A DNA stretch of 64,000 bases from Sacculina carcini (taxonomy: Eukaryota; Arthropoda; Thecostraca; Sacculinidae). Where the stretch lies: NCBI GenBank assembly GCA_916048095.2, contig OU696591.1, forward strand, positions 4,745,999-4,809,998. The letters are read 5' to 3'. Below are positions 44,386-56,089 of the stretch, piece after piece. Numbering within the stretch: the stretch's first letter is position 1; each line of letters starts with the position of its first letter. Position numbers and translations under genes: made by a program. A model generated the notes under the pieces. That model saw nothing but the letters and a program-made list of their open reading frames with translations. It was not told where the DNA came from and ran no database searches.

Positions 44386-47080
44386 TCTATATATATAAAA
44401 GAGATCCTCTGTGTGTCTGTCTGTGTGTGTGTGTGTGTGTCTGTGTGTGTGTTCGACCCTCCTTGGTCCATTTTCTATCAGCTATTATTCGGCCACCACT
44501 CAGCCTACCCGCTAACAATTTATACCATCACGTTGGAAATTTTCTTGTCTACACTTTAGATTAAATTTTAAATTTCAAAAATGAAATCAAAAAAAGTTAT
44601 AGCGGTGAAAAGACAAAATGAACCCTGAAAAATGCGAAAATTGTGGTCAATGCTCTGCCATCTACTCCTCATAAACCAGAAATGGTACAGCCAAACAGAT
44701 TATACCACTGTGTAGAGAATTTTCTGTTCTACAAGATAGGTTATAATTCATATCCAAAAATAGAACATAAAAGATGTAAACATGACAAAATTTCAATCTA
44801 TATTCAAAATTATATTTATACTCCACGCGTCCGATTTTCTATACTTTTTTCTCTATGTATCAAAAACTAATTATCACACAACTAAATAAATAATACCATC
44901 ATGCTGGGAATTTTGTTTGCTACAACACGGTATAATTTTTAATTTTCCAAAGTGTATTAAAAAAAAGTTACGGCGGTGTGAAGTCAAAATGACAAAGTCA
45001 AAAATGCAAAATTAGCACTGGAAACCGTGAATGTTTTGGTAAATATTCCCCTATCTATTCCTCATAAACCAGCAATGGTACAGCTATAAAAATTATACTA
45101 TTGTGTAGATAATTTTGTGTTCTACAAGAAAAGTTATAATTTATACCCACAAATGATACAAAAAATGTGTAAAATTGGCAAAATTGTCAAATACATCCAA
45201 AATTACACTTGATCACCGGGCGCCTAAATTAATTCATTTTTCTACCTATTTCTCAGGAACTATTTGTCACACATTCAAATAAATTATATCATCGTGCTGG
45301 AAATTGTATTTTTTAAAATGCGGTATAATTCTTAATTTTCCAAAGTGTATCTGAAGGAAGTGACGGCGGTGTAAAGTCAAAAGGACATATTGCCAATTTG
45401 ACAGCTATTATGCGCACTTGCGATTACACAGGAATATACTACTGTGTAGAGAATTTTGTGTTCTACAAGAAAAGGTGTAATTTATACCCACAAATGATAC
45501 AAAAAACGTGTAAAATTGGCAAAATTCTCAAATACATCCAAAATGACACTTGAACACCGGGTGACTACAATTTATTCATTTTTATACCCATTTCTCAGGA
45601 ACTATTTGTCATACATTAAAATTAATTATACCATCGTGCTAGAAATTTTGTTTCCTACAGTACGGTATAATTATTAATTTTCCAAAGTGTATCTGAAGGA
45701 AGTTACGCCGGTGTAAAGTCAAAATGTCATGTTGCCAATTTGACAGCTATTATGCGTACTTGCGATTACACATGAATATACACTGATTAAATTTCACTGA
45801 AGTCCAATCACAATTTACGCACTTGCGATTACACAGGAATATACTACTGTGTAGAGAATTTTGTGTTCTACAAGATAAGCTATAATTTATACCCACAAAT
45901 GATACAAAAAACGTGTAAAATTGGCAAAATTCTCAAATACATCCAAAATTACACTTGAACACCGGGCGACTAAAATTAATTCATTTTTCTACTATTTCTC
46001 AGTAACTATTTGTTACACATAAAAATAAATTATACCATCGTTCTAGAAATCTTTTCTTCTACAATACGGTATAATTTGTAATTTCCAAAGGGTATCTGAA
46101 GGAAGTTACGGCGGTGTAAAGTCAAAAGGACATATTGCCAATTTGACAGCTATTATGCGCACTTGCGATTACACAGGAATATACACCGATTAAATTTCAC
46201 TGAAGCCCAATCACAATTAAGAATGCATCATATTATCTCCAAGCATGGATGGTGTGGTTTTATTGCGTACAGTTTAATTAATGCTACACTCTACTGAATA
46301 TAAAGGCTTTATTGTCCTCAATAACTTTCCGCACGACGGGCGGGTAAAATGCTATTGGGAACAAAGTAAACTACTGAATTTAACTGTGTAATTTAATTGG
46401 TTTAATTTCAAGTTGCATAAGCATAAGTTGCATAAGGATATGGGTTGCAATATCATGTAATGCCAACTTATGCTGTTTTAGCGGAAGCATTAACCTGTAA
46501 TTATAGAGATGACAGAAGGCTGCATTGTTTTGATAGTGTTGTGGAAAAACATGTTTTCTAAATTGAAACATAAATTTCACATTTAGACTTTTAGATTAGC
46601 TATAACTTTCCTGTGGGTTACATAAAGAATATATATACATAAAGAAGAAATTATCTGTCTGTCTGTGTATGTATGCTTGAATATGAGGTGACATAATTGC
46701 GCTGGTTCATGGTTCGCTGGTTCAATGATCAGGGGCTTCAAACGCAAACGAAGCGATGGCTCATTTTTATGAAATAAAAATGTCCCGCGGGCAGCAATAA
46801 AACGTTCAATTTCACCGTATAGAATGAATTCATATACAAAACTAATGGATTTGACTTCAAGAACCAGAACGGATGGTGTTCGAGTTCTGAATTATTCCGC
46901 ACGTCGGCCGGGTTTAAATATGAGGCGGGCTGAGTGAAAATATTTTGTCAAAATGTAAATTAAAAATAATGAAATTTAGACTTTTTAATTGATTAAGGTT
47001 TTTATGAGTTTGCCTTATTTATTTTTAATTTGCAATATTTTTATGAATTCTTCCGCACAACGGGCGGGTTTTAATGCTAG
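44386..47080 (+). mobile_element. Duplicate of the 34164-36859 element
   Basis: Near-identical copy at 10,221-10,222 bp offset, ending in CTAG at 47077-47080 and tail to tail with the next minus-strand element. Confidence 0.68.
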
Positions 47081-47092
47081 TATATATATATA

Positions 47093-48454
47093 TAGCATTA
47101 AAACCCGCCCGTTGTGCGGAGCAATTCATAACACTTCAGATACACTTTGGAAAATTCAGATACACTTTGGAAAATTAAGAATAATACCGTGTTGTAGAAA
47201 ACAAAATTTCTAGCACGATGGTATAATTAATTTTAATGTATGACAAACAGTTCCTGAGAAATGGGTAGAAAAATGAATAAATTTTAGTCACCCGGTGTTC
47301 AAGTGTAATTTTGGATGTATTTGAGAATTTTGCCAATTTTACACGTTTTTTGTATCATTTGTGGGTATAAATTATAGCTTATCTTGTAGAACACAAAATT
47401 ATCTACATAGTAGTATATTCCTGTGTAATCGCAAGTGCGCATAATAGCTGTCAAATTGGCAATATGTCCTTTTGAATTTACACCGCCGTAACTTCCTTTA
47501 GATACACTTTGCAAAATTACAAATTATACCGTATTGTAGAAAACAAACTTTCCAGCACAATGGTATAATTTATTTTTATGTGTAACAAATAGTTCTTGAG
47601 AAATAGGTAGAAAAATGAATTAATTTTAGTCGCACGGTGTTCAAGTGTAATTTTGGATGTATTTGAGAATTTTTCCAATTTTACACGTTTTTTGTATCAT
47701 TTGTGGGTATAAATTATAGCGTTTCTTGTAGAACACAAAATTTTCTACACAATAGTATAATTTTTATAACTGTAACTCTGCTGGTTTAAGAGGAATAGAT
47801 AGCGGAATATTGACCAAAATATTCGCGTTTTTCAGTGCCTTTTTGACTTTGTCATTTTGACTTCACACCGCCGTAACTTTTTCCTAATACGCTCTGGAAA
47901 ATTAAAATTTATACCGTGCTGTAGAAAACAAAATTCCCAGCATGATGGTAATATTTATTTAGATGTGTGATGTTTAGTTGCTGAGAAATAGAGAAAAAAG
48001 TACAGAAAATCGGACGCGTCGAGCTTAAATATAATTTTGAATGTAGACTGAAATTTTGTCATTTTTACATATTTTATATTTAATTTTTTGATAATAATTA
48101 TAACCTATCTTGTAGAACAGAAAATTCTCTACACAGTGGTATAATCTGTTTGGCTGTACCATTTCTGGTTTATGAGGAGTAGATGGCAGAGCATTGACCA
48201 CAATTTTCGCATTTTTCAGGGTTCATTTTGTCTTTTCACCGCTATAACTTTTTTTGATTTCATTTTTGAAATTTAAAATTTAATCTAAAGTGTAGACAAG
48301 AAAATTTCCAACGTGATGGTATAAATTTTCAGCGGGTACACCAAGTGGTGGCCGAATAATAGCTGATAGAAAATGGACCAAGGAGGGTCGAACAGACACA
48401 CAGACAGACACACACACAGACAGACACACAGAGGATCTCTTTTATATATATAGA
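47093..48454 (-). mobile_element. Non-autonomous Helitron, 1,362-bp copy 6
   Basis: Same length and termini; 10,221 bp from copy 5 as part of the same duplicated block. Followed by TA repeat and a longer relative. Confidence 0.7.
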
Positions 48455-48470
48455 TATATATATATATATA

Positions 48471-51400
48471 TAGCATTAAAACCCGCCCGTTGTGCGGAGC
48501 AATTCATAACACTTCAGATACACTTTGGAAAATTCAGATACACTTTGGAAAATTAAGAATAATACCGTGTTGTAGAAAACAAAATTTCTAGCACGATGGT
48601 ATAATTAATTTTAATGTATGACAAACAGTTCCTGAGAAATGGGTAGAAAAATGAATAAATTTTAGTCACCCGGTGTTCAAGTGTAATTTTGGATGTATTT
48701 GAGAATTTTGCCAATTTTACACGTTTTTTGTATCATTTGTGGGTATACATTATAGCTTATCTTGTAGAACACAAAATTATCTACATAGTAGTATATTCCT
48801 GTGTAATCGCAAGTGCGCATAATAGCTGTCAAATTGGCAATATGTCCTTTTGAATTTACACCGCCGTAACTTCCTTTAGATACACTTTGCAAAATTACAA
48901 ATTATACCGTATTGTAGAAAACAAAATTTCTAGCACGATGGTATAATTTATTTTTATGTGTAACAAATAGTTCCTGAGAAATAGCTAGAAAAATGAATTA
49001 ATTTTAGTCGCCCGGTGTTCAAGTGTAATTTTGGATGGATTTGAGAATTTTGCCAATTTTACACGTTTTTTGTATCATTTGTGGGTATAAATTATAGCTT
49101 ATCTTGTAGAACACAAAATTCTCTACACAGTAGCATGTTCCTGAGTAATCGCAAGTGCGTCAATTGTGATTAGACTTCAGTGAAATTAAATCAGTGTATA
49201 TTCATGTGTAATCGCCAGTGCGCATAATAGCTGTCAAATTGGCAACATGACATTTTGACTTTACACCGCCGTAACTTCCTTCAGATACACTTTGGATATT
49301 TAAGAATTATACCGTATTGTAGAAACCAAAATTTCTAGCACGATGGTATAATTCATTTTAATGTGTCACAATTAGTTTTTGAGAAATAGGTAGAAAAATG
49401 AATAAATTTTAGTCACCCGGTGCTCAAGTGTAATTTTGGATGTATTTGAGAATTTTGCCAATTTTACACGTTTTTTGTATCATTTGTGGGTATAAATTAT
49501 ACATTTTCTTGTAGAACACAAAATTTTCTACACAGTAGTATATTCCGTTATTGAGGACAATAAAGCCTTTATATTCAGTATAGTGTAGCATTAATTAAAC
49601 TGTACGCAATAAAACCACACCATCCATGCTTGGAGATAATATGATGAATTATTAATTGTGATTGGGCTTCAGTGAAATTTAATCGGTGTATATTCCTGTG
49701 TAATCGCAAGTGCGCATAATAGCTGTCAAATTGGCAACATGATAATTTGACTTTACACCGCCGTAACTTCCTTCAGATACACTTTGTAAAATTACAAATT
49801 ATACCGTATTGTAGAAAACAAGATTTCTAGCACGATGGTATAATTTATTTTTATGTTTAACAAATAGTTACTGAGAAATAGTAGAAAAATTAATTAATTT
49901 TATTCGGCCGGTGTTCAAGTGAAATTTTGGATGTATTTGAGAATTTTGCCAATTTTACACGTTTTTTGTATCATTTGTGGGTATAAATTATAGCTTATCT
50001 TGTAGAACACAAAATTATCTACACAGTAGTATATTCCTGTGTAATCGCAAGTGCGTAAATTATGATTGGACTTCAGTGAAATTAAATCAGTGTATATTCA
50101 TGTGTAATCGCAAGTGCGCATAATAGCTGTCAAATTGGCAACATGACAATTTGACTTTACACCGCCGTAACTTCCTTCAGATACACTTTGGAAAATTAAA
50201 GATTATACCGTATTGTAGAAAACAAAATTTCTAGCACGATGGTATAATTAATTTTAATGTATGACAAACAGTTCCTGAGAAATGGGTAGAAAAATGAATT
50301 AATTTTAGTCACCCGGTGTTCAAGTGTAATTTTGGATGTATTTGAGAATTTTGCCAATTTTACACGTTTTTTGTATCATTTGTGGGTATAAATTATACAT
50401 TTTCTTGTAGAACACAAAATTCTCTACACAGTAGTATATTCCTGTGTAATCGCAAGTGCGCATAATAGCTGTCAAATTGGCAATATGTCCATTTGACTTT
50501 ACACCGCCGTAACTTCCTTCAGATACACTTTGGAAAATTAAGAATTATACCGTATTGTAGAAAACAAACTTTCCAGCACAATGGTATAATTTATTTTTAT
50601 GTGTAACAAATAGTTCTTGAGAAATAGGTAGAAAAATGAATTAATTTTAGTCGCACGGTGTTCAAGTGTAATTTTGGATGTATTTGAGAATTTTTCCAAT
50701 TTTACACGTTTTTTGTATCATTTGTGGGTATAAATTATAACGTTTCTTGTAGAACACAAAATTTTCTACACAATAGTATAATTTTTATAACTGTAACTCT
50801 GCTGGTTTAAGAGGAATAGATAGCGGAATATTGACCAAAATATTCGCGTTTTTCAGTGCCTTTTTGACTTTGTCATTTTGACTTCACACCGCCGTAACTT
50901 TTTCCTAATACGCTCTGGAAAATTAAAATTTATACCGTGCTGTAGAAAACAAAATTCCCAGCATGATGGTAATATTTATTTAGATGTGTGATGTTTAGTT
51001 GCTGAGAAATAGAGAAAAAAGTACAGAAAATCGGACGCGTCGAGCTTAAATATAATTTTGAATGTAGACTGAAATTTTGTCATTTTTACATATTTTATAT
51101 TTAATTTTTTGATATTAATTATAACCTATCTTGTAGAACAGAAAATTCTCTACACAGTGGTATAATCTGTTTGGCTGTACCATTTCTGGTTTATGAGGAG
51201 TAGATGGCAGAGCATTGACCACAATTTTCGCATTTTTCAGGGTTCATTTTGTCTTTTCACCGCTATAACTTTTTTTGATTTCATTTTTGAAATTTAAAAT
51301 TTAATCTAAAGTGTAGACAAGAAAATTTCCAACGTGATGGTATAAATTTTCAGCGGGTACACCAAGTGGTGGCCGAATAATAGCTGATAGAAAATGGACC

Positions 51401-51475
51401 AAGGAGGGTCGAACAGACACACAGACAGACACACACACAGACAGACACACAGAGGATCTCTTTTATATATATAGA
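48471..51475 (-). mobile_element. Longer Helitron-like element (3.0 kb) with extra tandem monomers
   Basis: Same ends as the 1,362-bp family but with about 1.6 kb more monomer sequence, including blocks shared with 19.5-20.3 kb and 39.2-39.6 kb. It could be a progenitor form from which the short family arose by loss of monomers, or an expansion. No Rep-helicase ORF. Confidence 0.62.
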
Positions 51476-51483
51476 TATATATA

Positions 51484-53385
51484 CTAGCATTAAAACCCGC
51501 CCGTTGTGCGGAACAATTCTTGAAATGAAATTTATATTTAATTATTAAAATGATATTGAAAATTAAATAAGAAAAACGGCAGACTCATCAAATTGTAATC
51601 AATTGAAAAGTCTAAGTTTAATCTTTTTTTCTTTTTTTGACAGAATATTTTCCCTCAATCCGCCTCATATTTAAACCCGCCCGTCGTGCGAAATAATTTA
51701 TAAGTCAAACACTATCCGTTCTGGATCTTGAAGTCAAATCCGTTAGTTTTGTATATTAATTCATTCTACACGGTGAAATTGAACGTCATATTGTCCATAG
51801 TTACTGCCCGCGGGACATTTTTATTTCATACACAGGATCCATCGCTTCGTTTACGTTTGAAGCCCCTGATCTATACCATTGAGCCCGCGCAATTATGTCA
51901 CCTCATATTCAAGCATACATACACACTGACAAACAGATCATTTCTTATATATGTATATATATATATATATTTCCAGATATGGAGTCTAGCATTAAAACCC
52001 GCCCGTTGTGCGGAGCAATTCATAAAAATATTGCAAATTAAAAATAAATAAGGCAAACTCATAAAAACCTTAATCAATTAAAAAGTCTAAATTTCATTAT
52101 TTTTAATTTTATTTTGACAAAATATTTTCACTCAGCCCGCCTCATATTTAAACCCGGCCGACGTGCGGAATAATTCAGAACTCGAACACCATCCGTTCTG
52201 GTTATTGAAGTCAAATCCTTTAGTTTTGTATATGAATTCATTCTACACGGTGAAATTGAACGTTTTATTGCTGCCCGCGGGACATTTTTATTTAATAAAA
52301 ATGAGCCATCTCTTCGTTTGCGTTTGAAGCACCTGATCATTGAACCAGCGAACCATGAACCAGCGCAATTATTTCACCTCATATTCAAGCATACATACAC
52401 AGACAGACAGATAATTTCTTCTTTATGTATATACTAGCATTAAAACCCGCCCGTTGTGCGGAACAATTCTTAAAATGAAATTTATATTTAATTCATAAAA
52501 TGATATTGAAAATTAAATAAGAAAAAGGGCAGACTCATCAAATTGTAATCAATTGAAAAGTCTAAGTTTAATCTTTTTTTCTTTTTTTGACAGAATATTT
52601 TCCCTCAATCCGCCTCATATTTAAACCCGCCCGTCGTGCGAAATAATTTTAAGTCAAACACTATCCGTTCTGGATCTTGAAGTCAAATCCGTTAGTTTTG
52701 TATATTAATTCATTCTACACGGTGAAATTGAACGTCATATTGTCCATAGTTACTGCCCGCGGGACATTTTTATTTCATACACAGGATCCATCGCTTCGTT
52801 TACGTTTGAAGCCCCTGATCTATACCATTGAGCCCGCGCAATTATGTCACCTCATATTCAAGCATACATACACACTGACAAACAGATCATTTCTTATATA
52901 TGTATATATATATATATATTTCCAGATATGGAGTCTAGCATTAAAACCCGCCCGTTGTGCGGAGCAATTCATAAAAATATTGCAAATTAAAAATAAATAA
53001 GGCAAACTCATAAAAACCTTAATCAATTAAAAAGTCTAAATTTCATTATTTTTAATTTTATTTTGACAAAATATTTTCACTCAGCCCGCCTCATATTTAA
53101 ACCCGGCCGACGTGCGGAATAATTCAGAACTCGAACACCATCCGTTCTGGTTATTGAAGTCAAATCCTTTAGTTTTGTATATGAATTCATTCTACACGGT
53201 GAAATTGAACGTTTTATTGCTGCCCGCGGGACATTTTTATTTAATAAAAATGAGCCATCTCTTCGTTTGCGTTTGAAGCACCTGATCATTGAACCAGCGA
53301 ACCATGAACCAGCGCAATTATGTCACCTCATATTCAAGCATACATACACAGACAGACAGATAATTTCTTCTTTATGTATATATAT
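51484..53385 (-). repeat. Two tandem 950-bp blocks of CTAG-ending Helitron units
   Basis: 51484-52433 and 52434-53385 are near-identical. Each has two units: one starting CTAGCATTAAAACCC with 3' hairpin and GGAACAATTCTT, and one entered at GAGT|CTAG (51986, 52935). Four CTAG 3' ends stand at 51484, 51986, 52434 and 52935. The repeated 107-residue ORFs cross unit borders and are not taken as genes. Confidence 0.7.
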
Positions 53386-53411
53386 AGCATTATATACGTT
53401 ATATACGTTAT
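53386..53411. repeat. Short direct repeat at the array/IQ-unit join
   Basis: TATATACGTTA occurs twice directly before AGTATGCTG. The same ATATACGTTAT precedes copy 4, so this is probably the unit's left edge with a small duplication. Confidence 0.4.
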
Positions 53412-53504
53412 AGTATGCTGTAGTTTTCGCTTTGTGTTTGTGCAGGTCAAATTTAAGGAAATTCAGGATCCTGAGCGAATATTGACACCAAGAACAATTG
53501 TACA

Positions 53505-53996
53505 ATGACCGATCAGTTTCGCAACACTACAAACAGACAAGTTCGCTTATCACATCAACACAGAGACACTCGCAGCGCCCAGACCCACCGGCAGAGTTCG
53601 GACCGATGCTCGCCGTGTCATTACCGCCGGCAAGAGATGCAGCAAGACTCAGCCAGCGATGACGCACTGGAAGGATATAGCGAGCGAGGCTATGAGGTGC
53701 AGTACCGACAGCTGGGCGGTAAAATTAACACATTGGCATTGACATTGGATAAGACATTGTCCGGTGTAAGAGTAATGAGAAGTCACGAAATTTACGAATC
53801 CTCCACGTCGGCCGCCTCTTTGGGGAGCCAAATGCCCAGGCGACAACAGCAAGTCAAAAAAATCACGCCTGACGCCGCGGCGACGGTGATTCAGCAAAAA
53901 TTCAGCGAGAAAATCAGCTACCAGTACCTGCAGTATGTTGCAGGCACACTGCAAAGGTTTCTCCGAGGATATCTGACCAGAAAGCAGCTGGCCTAG
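53505..53996 (+). CDS. IQ-motif protein fragment, copy 3
   Basis: Same 163-codon ORF as copies 1 and 2, with Asp-to-Ala in ITPDAAATVIQ. TAG at 53994-53996, then open to TAG 54180-54182 across the third IQ motif. It sits directly after the Helitron array with no gypsy sequence upstream, which shows the IQ unit is separable from the retrotransposons. Confidence 0.6.
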   Translation: MTDQFRNTTNRQVRLSHQHRDTRSAQTHRQSSDRCSPCHYRRQEMQQDSASDDALEGYSERGYEVQYRQLGGKINTLALTLDKTLSGVRVMRSHEIYESSTSAASLGSQMPRRQQQVKKITPDAAATVIQQKFSEKISYQYLQYVAGTLQRFLRGYLTRKQLA

Positions 53997-54300
53997 AAAA
54001 ACGAAGCTGCAGTGAAAATTCAGCGAGCGTTTCGCAGGTACCGCCAACGTTGCGGTACTCAGCCAAGACGTCAGGTGATGATGGCGTCAATTAGTTGGCT
54101 TCTCGATGAGGACGACACGACAGTGTTGGTCATTGGAGGAGTGGACGTGTTTGAGCCTCCAATAACCAGCACTGTCGTGTAGTCCTCATCGAGAAGCCAA
54201 CTAGTTGACGCCATCATCACCTGACGTCTTGGCTGAGTACCGCAACGTTGGCGGTACCTGCGAAACGCTCGCTGAATTTTCATTGCAGCTTCGTTTTTCT
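53995..54300. repeat. 306-bp foldback, copy 3
   Basis: Arms 53995-54139 and 54156-54300 around a 16-bp spacer. The following small palindrome is slightly decayed (TACAGGC against GCCCGTA). Confidence 0.88.
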
Positions 54301-54657
54301 TGTCTCTACAGGCAAATATCGCCCGTAAAGACGGTATAGAGTAGCGGTGAATTCAGTGATAGAGTAGCGGTGATAGTGTGTGGACGTTTTTTCACTGCTG
54401 CCAGTTTTTTCGGTGCTTTCCAGTGAATTGTTCGCCAACCAGCCAATCAAAATTACTTAAAAACGCCGTTGAACCATTTTCAGCGTTAATCACGTGCGTT
54501 AATTTCATTCGGACCTCAGCCGACTAAAATTATTTTCTAAGGATTTTAATAGCGATTCATTTATTTTTGTGAAATTCGCCCTACAATCAACAGTCAGTGG
54601 TTGCCTGACTGTTTGAGTGAAGACGTGTTAGTTGTGCTTGAGTTTATGTTTTTGTAA
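54301..54657 (+). repeat. Leader of IQ unit copy 3
   Basis: Matches the leader of copy 2 with a few changes (GTTGAACCATTTTCAGCG shared with copy 1). No ORF seen. Confidence 0.5.
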
Positions 54658-54819
54658 ATGTCCTTCAACTGTGCGGCAATGACAAACATTGGTGAATTGT
54701 CAGAGGCGTTGAAAGAATGGCTGATGAGTCTGGGAGTTTTTGAGGCAATCAAGGTGAAATTGGTGGTGTTGGTAGCCATAGCAACCGGTAACAAGGAGTC
54801 AGAAGCTGACTTATTATAG
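54658..54819 (+). CDS. Short LisH-like ORF, copy 3
   Basis: 53 codons, ATG 54658 to TAG 54819. It differs from copy 2 by Cys-to-Trp and Pro-to-Leu in the segment LKEWLMSLGVFEAIKVKL, which makes the LisH-like pattern more regular. The AAG|GTGAAA donor-like site is kept. A captured first exon is possible; the family call is weak. Confidence 0.35.
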   Translation: MSFNCAAMTNIGELSEALKEWLMSLGVFEAIKVKLVVLVAIATGNKESEADLL

Positions 54820-55230
54820 CGCAAGCACAGAAAATGTGGCACTGGTTCACTATATATTTTCAGCACAGTCTAGGTTGTCTAACAAGATTCAGCGTTGATA
54901 AAACGCCGTGCGATTAGTGTAGCGCGGGAGCAGAAGCTGTGCGTGAAGAGTGTCGCTGCTGAATGAATAGTCTGCACGAGCGATATCGAATAATGTTCTG
55001 CACTCGTTCAGACCGATATCAAATATCGCTGAGCTCACCGAAAGTTGCCCCCGGCAATAGCACGAACTTGCACTCGTTGTGGTGGCAGGGCGTGTGTGTG
55101 TGTGTAGAGCATGTATATGTGCAGAGCGTGTGTAGGTGCAGAGCGTGCTGCGCGTGGCTAAACTCAAAGGGGTATCCTGGAGCGCAACACGTACATCGAA
55201 CAGAAGGATACATACTAATATATACACTTA
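54820..55230 (+). repeat. Tail of IQ unit copy 3, interrupted by a Harbinger derivative
   Basis: Matches 16349-16759, with the GAGCGTG repeats at about 55087-55161. It ends at ACACTTA where the Harbinger element begins; the rest of the tail (CACACGCACACAC) resumes after 56017. Confidence 0.6.
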
Positions 55231-56014
55231 GGCCGGGGACACACTGGGCGTTTTTGTGCCGAGCGTTTTTTTTGCCGTCGCCGTCGTATCAGTAGTGGCG
55301 TGCATGAAGCTATTGCGCCGTACACATTGAGCGGCAAACCTGCCGAGCGTTTTTTTTGTCGTCGACGACAGCAATGTTGCCGCTCACTGCCACTACTTTC
55401 GCGACGGCAAAAATGTCGTCGACGTTTTTTTTGCCGCCCACGCGGGTGGTGGCTCACGTGACTCAATGCGCTGATTCACACTTGTGCTTGTCGCTCAAAG
55501 TTATAGCGAGCATTTCCACCGGCTGAATGCAGTTCCTCAGTCTGGTATTTTCACGTTGTATGTGATTTTCCAACATATTATGCAGTTCGTCGAATGAAGA
55601 GATTGACATTCTGAAGTAATTGAAAAATTTATCTTCATCGTTTCTCAAGTCAGGAAACAGTGTGTAAAAGGCTCCAACATTCTCTCTCTTTTGATTAATA
55701 GGATGAATCCAAATTAACCTGTTTTTTCGCCGTTTCTTTGCTTGACGACGATATAACAACAATGCAAGCAATTGCTTTCTATCCATGTTCACTTGAAATG
55801 ATCGGGAACACGCAGTACTAGTAGCAATATATACAACACTGGTACGCACCCTGACTGCACTGTGGTCAGTGATCAAATGAGTGACGTATGTGAGTGAGCG
55901 GGTGAGAGGACGACAAAATAAACGCCAAGTGTGTTCCCACTTGAGCGGCGACGGCAAAACGAACGCTCGGCAAAAAAAACGCTCGGCACAAAAACGCCCA
56001 GTGTGTCCCCGGCC
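55231..56014 (-). mobile_element. Non-autonomous PIF/Harbinger element, 784 bp
   Basis: Perfect terminal inverted repeats of about 47 bp (55231-55277 and 55968-56014) begin GGCCGGGGACACACTGGGCG. The 3-bp duplication TTA (55228-55230, 56015-56017) fits the TWA target of PIF/Harbinger. Empty versions of the site are at 16757-16759 and 60654-60656. A second inverted repeat with GCCGTCG and AGTAGTGGC blocks lies just inside the left end. The element keeps only the N-terminal part of a transposase gene. Confidence 0.92.
55463..55786 (-). pseudogene. Truncated Harbinger transposase (N-terminal fragment)
   Basis: 107 codons from Met at 55786 (the frame is open to 55957, but MDRKQLLALLLYRRQAKKRR fits the family start). 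The IWIHPINQKRENVGAFYTLF and LRNDEDKFFNYFRMSISSFDEL segments are hallmarks of the N-terminus of HARBI1-like nucleases. The sequence breaks off after PVEMLAIT, before any DDE catalytic residue. The element is an internal-deletion derivative mobilised, if at all, by an intact relative. Confidence 0.88.
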
Positions 56015-56033
56015 TTACACACGCACACACACA

Positions 56034-56054
56034 TCTATATATATAAAAGAGATC

Positions 56055-56089
<35 letters not shown>

